From contig JAGKQI010000081.1 of NCBI GenBank assembly GCA_018806915.1, positions 372,001 to 436,000 of the forward strand: a DNA stretch of 64,000 bases. Direction: 5' to 3'. The translations under genes and the position numbers were made by a program. The DNA comes from Phytophthora colocasiae (Eukaryota; Oomycota; Peronosporomycetes; Peronosporales; Peronosporaceae). The notes under the pieces are model-generated. The model had not been told where the DNA came from and made no database searches. It saw only the letters and a list, made by a program, of their open reading frames with translations. Each line of letters opens with the position of its first letter. Within the stretch, counting starts at the first letter, position 1. Below are positions 11,638-21,012 of this stretch, piece after piece.

Positions 11638-12402
11638 AGTATCTTCTAAGCTTCAGACTAACTTTAACTCAATATGAATTGTCGTTTGCTGCAAGTATGG
11701 TAGCGTGCATGTTGAAGTCGAACGTGGCACCGAAACAACTTCAAGCTCGACCAGCCCCATCGAAATGACCAGGACAGTCTTGGTGAACTAAATCACTTTC
11801 TCTGGGACTTGGATGGTGCTCAGCGGGAAGCGCCTTCGCTTCTCGAGAAGCAGCGTCCTAGATTGCTTGATCCCTTCGCCAAAGCTTTCGAAGGCCAAGG
11901 AGGGATAGCCTTGGATCCCCTTTCAAGTCCGTTCGCCAGTGAAGACAGGATACAGACACTTCTCGTTCTCGCCAGACGTATCCGCCAAAATTGCCGCTGC
12001 AGATCACCAAAGAGTAATGACGTTCGCCTCGGGATTACGGGCTACGGATCCTGCTCAGTGGAAGGCGAACGCAATGCGAAATGCTTGCGAGAGTCTCCAT
12101 TTGCCAGGAACAGAGACGTTCAAGTGAATCCTCTACGCGTGAGATAGAGCGGTACATACGGTACCACGGCTGGAGGACCATCTGCACTGCAGCGCCGGCC
12201 GACCTCGATTGCATGTCGGTATTCCATTTACGTTTGACTGCTCTATCAGTGCCGAGCTTACTGCCTTTCCTGCAGGACAAGAACCTCGTTGCAGTTCAAG
12301 CGTCTGCCTCTTCGAGGGAACGAGCTCACCCGTACCTGCTCCATTCAACGACGTTGACCTCTCCCGTTGCACTGTGGTTCCTGCCACTCTTGATCAACAG
12401 CC
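11638..12402. other. Intergenic with a possible START-family relic
   Basis: Mostly featureless. The + frame at 11939-12127 reads FSFSPDVSAKIAAADHQR and DPAQWKAN, which resembles the N-terminal helix and the VDxxxWK motif of the START/FYVE family and may be a shred of another copy. A weak initiator-like GCTCCATTCAACG lies near 12339, 64 bp before the next ATG. Confidence 0.3.
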
Positions 12403-14194
12403 ATGGCGCCAAGCTTTCCAGTCTCACGGCTACTGCTACCTAACGTCAAGGTGTCGCCGGAAGAGCACCGACTGTCCAAGTTGATGATGAACAGGATGCT
12501 ACAGCACACGGTGCAGGAGTTCGAGAACTTTACGTACGACTCGCAGGGCGTCGTGGACACGGCGCGGTGGAAACCAGTCGGATCCCAAGACGACTTAAAG
12601 CTCTACAAGGAGCGCGTGGCGGGCGCTACCAGCTCCAGACTGGCATCAGAACTCGGACCGGACGCCATGCTGCCCAATAGTGACTCAATTGCAGCTTTAT
12701 CCTCGCCAACCATGATGATGACCGGCTGTTGCCCTGGCAGCGTGGCCAACGCCATGAGCGCCGCCATTTCGCAGACGCAGGACGATCTGTCACTGCTTGT
12801 TAACTTCATGCACGAGGACGTAGCTGACTGCGCAGTGCTGCACACGCTCGAGTCACCGACATCAGAGAGGCCGTATCACTATCTAGGCTTCAAGTACTTC
12901 GTGCGCAAATCTCCCGGCGCGCCGGGTCTCGTCAAGCATCGTGACTCGCTCTATCTCGAGTACAGCGGAACATGCACCACGCGTCGAGGAGAAGTCCTGG
13001 GCTACGTGCTGTTGCACTCGGTGAGCCTACCGCAGTTCCCGGATTTGACCAGCTACAATTCCATCCGTGCACTGCAGTCTGTGCGATATTTGTATCGCCA
13101 GCGCAGTCATGAGGTCGTAGAAGTCTTCATGCTGGGCAACTTGGACATTTCCGGCATGGTGATCAAGCCTATTGCGGACAAATTGGCGCAGATCACGTTG
13201 TTTGCGCTCGTGCAGCTCACAGACTGCGCCGAAGCCAAGAAATTAACTCACATGGTCCAGGAACGCCGTCCGTCCGTGCTAGTGCGTTCTCGCCACCCAG
13301 ACGCCGATGAATGCCAGTTTTGCGGCAAAACTCCCAAGAAAAACACATTGCTCAGCTCTGGATCGAAACTGCTGGTGAAATGCGAGTGTTGTGGGCTATT
13401 CGCGTGCTCAACCTGCCGTGACGTCAAGAGGATCTACGTGCCCAACGCGGACCACGTCTTGGGTAAGTTCCAGAAGGTGCCCGTTTGTATGGCCTGCATT
13501 GTCGAGGCCAACGAGACTTTGCACCAACCCCTCCAGCTCACGTTCAAGCTCCGATGGGGCTTCTCGTCTGCAAACAACTCTCCAACTCATCATCATCCAG
13601 TGGAAGCTCCGGTCGGAGTCGAGGAAGGAGCCTCAACACACTGCAGATCCACTCAGTGCTCGATCCGACAAGAGTGTATCCGCTGCAGTGGCATCAGTAT
13701 CCGCCACTGTGTCTAACATAGGTGCTCGACCTAAATCTTCGTCGTGTTCGTCGAATTCTTCTGCTGGTTCGTACTCCTCAGCGATCGCGTCAACGCCGAT
13801 CACGCGCGCCAGTCCAACGCAGCAGAACCAGCTCGCTCGTTCGTACAGAGGCAATTGCCGCAACTGGGGCCGTTCACCTCGATCCAGTCGGGAGTTGACT
13901 GCAGATGCTGCAATGCCTGTACAACCGCAGCCTGACCTTAAGTCGTCGCGGGTCATCGTCCGCTCCAACAGCGCCGGGAAACCTCCAGTACCAGCGTCAA
14001 ACTTGTCGCCGCATGATCGTCGAACGCCTGGAGGCACAAGTGGCAGCAGCAATCAGTTTTCACGGTCATATTCATCTGGAAACTCGGTGGGCAGCACTCC
14101 TCAAGACATGCTGTACGCCCGACTACTGGAACTCAATGATGTAGCCGAACAAACCAGCGCGTACTTGACGTCTCGCGCTCGTCGAATGTCGTAG
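12403..14194 (+). CDS. START-like/FYVE-like protein 3, C-terminal frameshifts
   Basis: The first about 380 codons are intact. A START-like domain carries MMMTGCCPGSVANAMSA, YHYLGFKYFVRKSPG, RGEVLGYVLLHSVSLPQFPD and VVEVFMLGNLDISGM. A FYVE-like finger follows with CQFC, CECC, CSTC and CMAC pairs and no RHHCR motif. After about 13560 the frame slips in a serine-rich, low-complexity region; the family tail MLYARLLELNDVAEQT is reached in a different frame and ends at 14194. One frame stops early at 13716. The ATG at 12403 (MAPSFPVSRLLLP) aligns with the paralogues. Likely role: lipid binding with zinc-finger membrane targeting. It may be functional with a shorter tail, or the slip may be an assembly error. 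Confidence 0.8.
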
Positions 14195-14799
14195 AACAGC
14201 TTTAGCACTGGTAGTTGTAGGCTAGACATCATCGTATTATTCGTTCAAACCTTGTTGAAGTCACTGCAAGCCCTTTTCGGTGATGGTACTGGTGGGACCA
14301 AGACCTCGTTGAAGCCATCTCGTATGATGCTCTGAACGAAGCAGAAAACACTGCAGTGTCAATGTCCACTGGGGCAGACGCGGACACGATGTGTACGCGC
14401 AGTGTACGTGAAGTGTTTGTCAAGCAAGCACCACCGCATTCTCAGAATGATTTACTGACCGCTGGTGATGGCGTCTGCCAGTGTACAAACGGATACAAGC
14501 TGGTTGTCATCGCTGTGGAAATCTTCTTTGCTCTCGCTGTCAGCGTTCTTTTGCAACTAGGCATACATCCCAGCATTCAGCGGAATTCTAATGTCGACGC
14601 GAATGAATCTCACCGGACAAAGAAGGAAGGCAGTGCTGCCAGTCTGGTCGAGGCAACGTATCGCGTGGTTTCTGCCTGTGTGTCTGTCCAGCAAACGACT
14701 GCTTCAGGATGCAATTCAGTCACATGCAGAACGCACCGAATTGGTGACGAGAGGATCACGTGCGCAATCTATGGGCATCATAACTTATGAGAGTGACTA
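14195..14799. other. Intergenic between START/FYVE gene 3 and the MITE
   Basis: 605 bp. A 144-codon frame (14356-14790) contains one hydrophobic stretch but nothing recognisable and no start context; I do not call it a gene. Confidence 0.4.
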
Positions 14800-15072
14800 C
14801 AGGTTTCCCCGCCTAATTTGCAGGGGTCGGACCAAGAAAATCTGCCAGGATGCAAAATCTGCACAGGTATCACATAGATGCATCAGGTACTGAGTTACTG
14901 AAAAATTGGGAGGGATTATCTTCCTTGAACCTTCATCGTGCATCCCATTTCCCCCGTGATTGCATGTAACTCAGTACATTGGCAGACCAGATAGAGCAAA
15001 TCGCATCCGCATCTTCACTCCCTGATCGAGGTAAATTACTTGATGCAGTTGCAAATTAGGCGGGGAAACCTG
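14800..15072. mobile_element. Fold-back MITE with perfect 23-bp terminal inverted repeats
   Basis: The left end CAGGTTTCCCCGCCTAATTT (14800 on) is the exact reverse complement of the right end ...AAATTAGGCGGGGAAACCTG (to 15072), 23 bp in all. TA lies on both sides (14798-14799 and 15073-15074), as expected for a Tc1/mariner-type TA target. Inside, GTACTGAGTTAC (14887-14898) and GTAACTCAGTAC (14966-14977) form a second perfect 12-bp inverted pair. There is no coding capacity, so it would be mobilised by a transposase elsewhere. Confidence 0.85.
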
Positions 15073-15266
15073 TATTACCACAAGGGGGAGAGCCGGATTT
15101 TTCACTATCCCAGTGAAAGGGTCGTTCGATGTCGCTCCCAAACAAACGCGTAAAGCAACGCCAATTAAACGTTAGATAAATTTGTGGCTCAAAATCATTC
15201 TGAAATCTTGTCCGGCGAACGCCCTCCCCCTCCGTTCCCAGCCTGCAGTATTGCCGTCCCATTAAT

Positions 15267-17214
15267 ATGCCCCGCAAGCGTCGGTCCCCACCGCACGAGG
15301 CCCAAGCATCTTCAGAAGATGGCGAGGCATCCAAATCCGATGCGAGTCAGTGGTCGGACTCGTCAACTCAGCACGTACCCAGTCTACTGAATCAAGAATA
15401 CGCCACTTGGGAGGAATTCACCAACGGCTTCAAAAAGTATTGTGAGGAAACCTACCAGGTATGTCGGCTAAAGTATATTCGTATACACTGTAGTAACTCG
15501 AGACATACGCCAAACGCACATCAACAAGTCGGACTGCCCGGAACAAACGCGTTACGAAGCACTACAAGGATAGAGGTGAGGAGCCCCCAGACTCGGAGCT
15601 ATTTCATGACGACGCTTTTCCGTACTATCTGGTGTCGTACGAGTGCACTTATGCTGGTAAGCATCGCAACCGTGGTCAAGGTAAACGTCCACGTCAGAAC
15701 GTTCGTTCCATAGGATGCAAAGCGAAGGTACACTATTCTCGTCTTTTATCATTGCAGCTATTTTTTACTTAGCATTGTTGTGTTTCTGTGTTAAAGCTCA
15801 ATATCCTGCTGCAACGCAAAGAAGATTCTTATTATCTGAAGATCTCAGTTCACCAAACCTCCCACAATCACAGCCTTGGCAAGTACGCTCACAACCGTCT
15901 CCCTAAAAACCGTTTGCATCTGCCACCAGAAGAGCTTATTACCGTAGATATGCTTCGAAAAGCGGGGCTCTCTCGAAAGAAAATTCTCCGGTACATTTGG
16001 GACAACACGAGTTCTGAGCCGGATATGGTCGATGTCCACAATCTGCTTGCAAAATTGAAGAGAGAAGATGAGAGGGGAATGAGTGTTTCGGAGTTGCAGA
16101 GACACTTGATCGGTTTTGCGAGTCCGACCGTTTTGCAGCCTCTCATGTGGATATTGACCAGGAGGGATCAAGGGTAGGCTGTATGCACATTTGATAAATC
16201 CGGACATCATTGCTAACAATGTGTTTCAAACTTGTTCAGCGCATCGCGAGGTGCATCACGATACAAACCGGTCACATGCGCGCGCTATTTTCGACTTTTC
16301 CGGAGGCCATGCTAGTAGACGCCACACACGACACTAATGCATCTCGGTACAAGTTGTTTTCTTTTATGGTACACGACGCTATGGGGAGAGGTCAGCATGT
16401 CCAGGTACGAGAGCATGTCGGTTCCATGAGCACGTTAGATATACTCGGGCTATAGGGACAGTATCCTTGACAGTTTTAGACTGCGAATGTACCCTGGTTG
16501 TGGTCGCTTGTGCCATTCTTGTGGCATATTGTGCTCGAACTTGTGGCAGCTTGTTACCATGTTGTGGCAAAGTTTCTAACTATCCTTTTGAGTTGTCTTT
16601 GGTAGCACGCTTTTATTACCGACGAGCGCGCTGAGACGATGCGGTTGGCCATTATACAGTTTAAGAAATGCAATCCTTCCTGGCCGGATGTTCGCTGTAT
16701 CGTGGTGGACAAAGATTTCACGGAAATCGGCGTGTTCAAGAGTGAATTTCCAGAAGCACGTGTGCTGTTGTGCCAGTTTCACGCAATTAAATACATCCAG
16801 GAGAGGATGGCCAAGACTGACTACGGACTTGACGCCCTCCAACGAGAACGTCTCAAACCTATGGCAAGTCTAATTGTTCGCGCGAAATCACAGGAAGAGT
16901 ACAATCAATGCTTGGACTACATCAAGCACGAGTTGCATGTGGAGAATTCTAGAGGAGACTCGATTGGTGTCGCGGTTCCTGTTTTCTGGACTTACTTTCT
17001 TTCAAACTGGGATGCTTGCCGCGAAATGTGGTGCTCGTACCTGCGCGACAACGTGGTGCACTTGGGAAATTCAACGAATAATCGCCTGGAGTCGTCGTGG
17101 CAGAAGATCAAGAGCATCGTTACCCGCGACGTCGAGCTCGACGAGACCCTGACAAGTCTAATATGGTGGGCAACATACAAGGAGCGTCAATTTACAACTG
17201 AAATTTCGCGTATT
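15267..17214 (+). CDS. MULE transposase, N-terminal part (FAR1-like domain and catalytic domain)
   Basis: Starts MPRKRRSPPHEA. Probable introns are 15459-15502 (44 bp), 15728-15796 (69 bp), about 16174-16250 (77 bp) and 16405-16605 (201 bp). The joins keep frame and rebuild known blocks. The FAR1/WRKY-GCM1-like domain has YYLVSYECTYAGKHR, then IGCKAK, then TSHNHSL. The MULE catalytic domain has MLVDATHDTNASRYKLFSF (first Asp), CIVVDKDFTE (second Asp) and LLCQFHAIKYIQER. The 201-bp intron is unusual for its repeated TTGTGGCA-type words. The last codon before element A is ATT of the target TATT (17211-17214); the frame resumes in phase at 32925. As it stands the gene is inactivated. Confidence 0.82.
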
Positions 17215-18650
17215 TGTGGTGAAGTGGATTCAAATCAAGCCGGACAGGACGCAGAACGACCACGATGATGGGTGACGTGCGCTACGATAAGGGCAGGTCC
17301 CTGGAACTGGTACCTACTCTAGGGCGGACCCTAAGTTAGGATCCACTTGGCCTGGCTGACTTAAGTTCGGATCCCACAGTCCTAAGTGCGGATCCGACAG
17401 TCCTAAGTGCGGATCCATCAGATCCAAGATCCTTGGATCCAGATGCCAGGGATCCAGATCCAAGATCCTCGGATCCTGAAGCCGGATCCCCAAGATCCAA
17501 GATCCAGAGATCCAGATCCAAGATCCTCGGATCCAGATGCCAGAGATCCAGATCCAAGATCCTCGGATCCAGATGCCAGAGATCCAGATCCAAGATCCTC
17601 AGATCCAGAAGCCAGATCCCCAAGATCCAAGATCCAGAGATCCAGATCCAAGATCCCCAAGATCCAAGATCCAGAGATCCCGAAGCCGGATCCTCGGATC
17701 CCGAAGCTAGATCCTCGGATCCAAACCCGGATCCTCAAGGTTTATGACATCAACGTGGTGAGGCAGTTGGAAGAGAGCCAGCATGATCTAAGATAGAGAT
17801 TTGCGATGGGAAAGATAGGGTACAGGATGAGAAACTGGATAGCCATAAATCAGAGAGTCGAATTTGCCTTCTAGTGCGCAAGTGGTTTTCCTCAGGGCTC
17901 ACCAAGGGAAGAGGATAGCGTATTGGCCTCCCCTTAGTGTCCCTGCAAGTCACTACGCACACCTAGCTACAGCTAAGACCGGATCCCCGATTTGGCCGGC
18001 TTACCTTACGCTAGTGTAGGGATCTCTCGATATCTCACCCCCCCCCTAGAGAGTCGAATTTACCTTCTAGTGCGCAAGTGGTTTTCTTCGGGACTTAAGA
18101 CAAGGGAAGAGGATAGTGTATTGACCTCCCCTTAGTGTTCCTGCAAGTTTCTTTGCACACCTAGCTACAGCTAAGACCGGATCCCCGATTTGGCCGGCTT
18201 ACCTTACGCTAGTGAAGACCCCGGATCCAACGGTGTTGATTGCTTAACCGTAGGATCCCTCGACCTCTCAACACCCCCAAGACCAACCGCTACAGGAGGC
18301 GGCAAGCAAGACAGTAAAGGAAAGGAAAAGGACCCCACACCCATCAAGGCAACCCCGGATCCAAGGATCCACAAGATCTTCGAGTCCAAGACCAAGATCC
18401 CCCCAACCAGGACCTGTGTGCAGGAATACCCACGCAAGTCCAACCTCCCAAGTCCCCGCCAAGGACGTTCAAGCCCTCACGCCTGTGTACAGTCTCCCGT
18501 TCCTGAGAGAGCAGATCCCGCCCACTGACGGGTACACAAGGTGAGCCTCAGCAACCCCACGGTTATCGGAGTACCCCTCCGTTAGTCAGTGTCTGGGCGC
18601 CGTGTGTGAACGTTGGATCCTGCTCATTCCAGCGGATCCACTACACCACA
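17215..18650 (+). repeat. 5' LTR of element A
   Basis: 1,436 bp, TGTGGTG...CACCACA. It contains a GATCC-rich array (about 17420-17738) and a tandem duplication of about 165 bp (17853-18016 and 18049-18214). The first duplicated unit resembles the 3' LTR of A; the second resembles the LTRs of element B. The same segment occurs once in the other three LTRs. It also lacks about 9 bp (ACAGTGGT...) after 17273 that the other LTRs have. Confidence 0.92.
17420..17738. repeat. GATCC-rich short-period array inside the LTR
   Basis: Imperfect repeats built from words such as GGATCCAGATCCAAGATCC and CCAGAGATCCAGATCC. Equivalent arrays lie at about 31828-32218 (A, 3' LTR), 35371-36275 (B, minus orientation) and 46641-47190 (B). 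They vary from roughly 320 to 900 bp and account for most of the LTR length differences. The array is open in several frames on both strands; those frames are by-products of the repeat, not genes. Confidence 0.85.
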
Positions 18651-20973
18651 ATGGTGCGCGTGCCCGGATCTTTTGGGGACGGCGGATATCACCGTGAGTC
18701 CGAAGAGACTGTACAAGTGAAGGAAGAACCGGGAGAAGAAGTGCCGACGGTCGTTGGATCGCCGTCAGCACCGCTGAACGCTAGATCCACGGATCGGCGG
18801 AGCCCTGGGAGGAGCTCTGCCGACAGGAAGGAGGTGAGTCTGGCAACAGACTCGGAAGAAAAACCTCCCCCTCCTCCCCAGGTCCCTTCGGGGACCCCCG
18901 CGGATCGGAACGCGAGTTCTGATCCGCCGGGTGGGGATTCATCAGCGAAAGCTGTTGGATCTTCATCCACCATCACCACCCCCGCGCAGATCTCAGGTGG
19001 TAAAACGTCGAAGAAGAATGAAGACTGCGCGGAAGAAGCTGAGGGCACCAGGATCTGATGTCGACGAGAAGCCGGTGGTGAAATCGGAGTGGTCGTCGAC
19101 CCAGCTGGAGGCTTCGTATCGCCGGATCGCGCTCGAGGACTTCCTCCGAGAAGACCCTGTGATGAGGATCCTACAACCCCAGTTGGTTGGATCCCTCACC
19201 GGCCCGATCACGGCGCCGGCGCAGTCTACGAACAGTCTAGACAGCGCCTTGGACCTCCTCCGCCTGTTAGAGGAAGCTGGTTTCGCGGCAGGAGCTTTCG
19301 ATGGGGACTCACTTTTCCGCTTGGACCACGACAGGATCCGTATCGCAGCGGCTTCATTATTCAACCGACTGAAGCCCCTCGTTGGTGAACGACGAGCGAC
19401 CCGGGATCTGGTGTCCAAGCTAGCGCAGTCCCCAGAGTATCAGACTGGATCCTCTCGATACGCCTCGGCGGAGTCTGAGGCAGGATCCGACAGTCCGTCT
19501 GAACCCCGACGTATGGCGCTCGGGCCTACAGGTGCTGCGATGCTGGCAGCCCGTATGCCGACGGATGTCCCGGAGATCAAGCCAGCCCGAACGCGGGACA
19601 TCTCGCGTGATCAGCCCCGTGCCATGGATCCGCCGCATGCATCCACCAACAGGCTGCAAACCTATTTCCAATCGGCCATGGACAAATTCTTGAAGGAACA
19701 GCAGATGACTGTGGTTCCACGGGTTACAACGCACACTGCGGATCCTGTGTACCGGGATGTCGAGATGGAGTCAGTAGGATCACACCCTGAGAACTGGGAG
19801 TATGACCCTGACGACCTTGACGGATTAGCTCCACGGCGTACGGCGACGACTACCGCTGCATCCGTTACGGCAGGATCCAGCACGATTCAACGGATCCGGA
19901 TCTCTGCAATATCGGACTTGAAGGAGTTCACAGGCAAGGATCACGACGAGGAACGAGCAAGATCATGGATTAGTAAGGTCAAGTCAGCCTTCACGAGAGA
20001 TCAAGCATCGGACGAAGAAAAATGCCTTACCTTCGGAGATCTGCTCACTGGTCCAGCGCGAAACTGGTACAGACAACTCAGTCGATCCACAAGGCTGAAG
20101 TGGAGTGACCTGCTGAAGGCCTTCCAGACGCAGTACTGTGGCCTCGGAGTCTCGGTGGCGTGGCAATACTACCACGCTCGCAAAAGATCCGATGAGTCGC
20201 CACTGGAATACTTATATCGCTTGAACGTAGCAGGTCTCCGTGCGAGGGTGATGATCAAGGATGGAGATGCCAAAGCCCGCCGCGAGCACGTCGAACACTT
20301 CATCGAAACGCTCGGGGATGCGGATCTGGCAGACCAATTGACATTACTCCGACTTGCGGACGCGGATCAACTCGAAGACGTGCTGCGGGCCAGAGATCGC
20401 GCGAGATCCAGACAGAAGAAGCCGTCGTCAGGGTCCAGCAAGTTCCGGCCGAAGACCACGACGGCCCCGCAGCCAACCGGTCCAACGCGTGCGATCCGTT
20501 CCATGCAAGTTGTCGAATCGGAGGGATCCGACTCCGAGGACTCCGGATCCGATGGTGAACTTCGCAGAGCATACGTAGCAGCTTCGAGTGAGCGACCGAC
20601 TACCTCGACGACAGCCGGATCAACAGAGGCCAAGACAGGGACTTCGGATCCTAAGAAAGATCCGGATCCAGCCCAAGCCAGCTCGGATCCAACGCCACAA
20701 GATCGTCGACCACGTTTCTCCAACGAAGGGCAGCGCTGCTCGCACTGCGGATCCAGGAAACATTCGGATCTTGGCTGCTGGAAGCGCCTTACCTGCCAGA
20801 AGTGCGGCAAGAAGGGTCATCCGTCGGATCGCTGTTTCTTCGTGTGTCGCGGCTGCGGAGAACTTCACGATCACGGCAAATGCCAGATGGAGGAGTTCTA
20901 CAACCTCATCCGGCAGTGGTTCGATCCAAGTAAGCACATGCTTCCGGAAGCTGCCGAGAAGATGTTAAACTAG
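18651..20973 (+). CDS. Element A gag (capsid/nucleocapsid), 2-nt deletion
   Basis: ATG directly at the LTR edge (MVRVPGSFGDGG). The acidic, Pro/Ser-rich N-terminus leads into a retrotransposon gag domain (SDLKEFTGKDHDEERARSWI, LLTGPARNWYRQL, QYYHARKRSDESPLEYLYRL). Three zinc knuckles follow at the C-terminus: CSHCGSRKHSDLGC and CQKCGKKGHPSDRC are CX2CX4HX4C, and CRGCGELHDHGKC is a variant. Near 19015-19020 copy A reads GAAGAAGAATGAAG where copy B has GAAGAAGAAGATGAAG, a 2-nt loss that shifts the frame. Copy B keeps a single frame of 774 codons. Gag packages the RNA into the particle. The stop TAG at 20971 is preceded by the proposed slippery heptamer. Confidence 0.88.
18652..18667 (+). other. 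Candidate primer binding site of element A
   Basis: TGGTGCGCGTGCCCGG begins one base after the 5' LTR, with the leading TGG expected opposite a tRNA CCA end. It overlaps the presumed gag ATG (18651-18653). The matching tRNA could not be named. The same sequence borders the 5' LTR of element B. Confidence 0.5.
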
Positions 20974-21012
20974 GACGCTCGCCGGGTTTGAATCCGGTAC
21001 GAGACGAGCGTT
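20964..21012 (+). promoter_or_regulatory. Putative -1 ribosomal frameshift signal at the gag-pol junction
   Basis: GTTAAAC (20964-20970), read as TTA AAC in the gag frame, sits immediately before the gag TAG. Slipping one base back enters the pol frame, which is open from 20934 and has no ATG until about 21051. Four bases on is a stem: ACGCTCG (20975-20981) pairs with CGAGCGT (21005-21011), with an inner CCGG/CCGG pair. Copy B has the same heptamer (43615-43621, minus) and stem; there the outer pair is A-U, whereas A has G-U. Confidence 0.65.

Noticed and set aside
14356..14790. 144-codon frame between START gene 3 and the MITE
   Set aside because: No recognisable domain, poor start context and no family support.
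18652..18667. Naming the tRNA that primes elements A and B
   Set aside because: The acceptor sequence implied could not be matched from memory to a specific tRNA; needs a comparison with the genome's tRNA set.
20981..20998. T-arm-like CCGGGTTTGAATCCGG at the gag-pol junction
   Set aside because: Resembles a tRNA T-arm but no other tRNA parts are present; better explained as the inner stem of the proposed frameshift structure.
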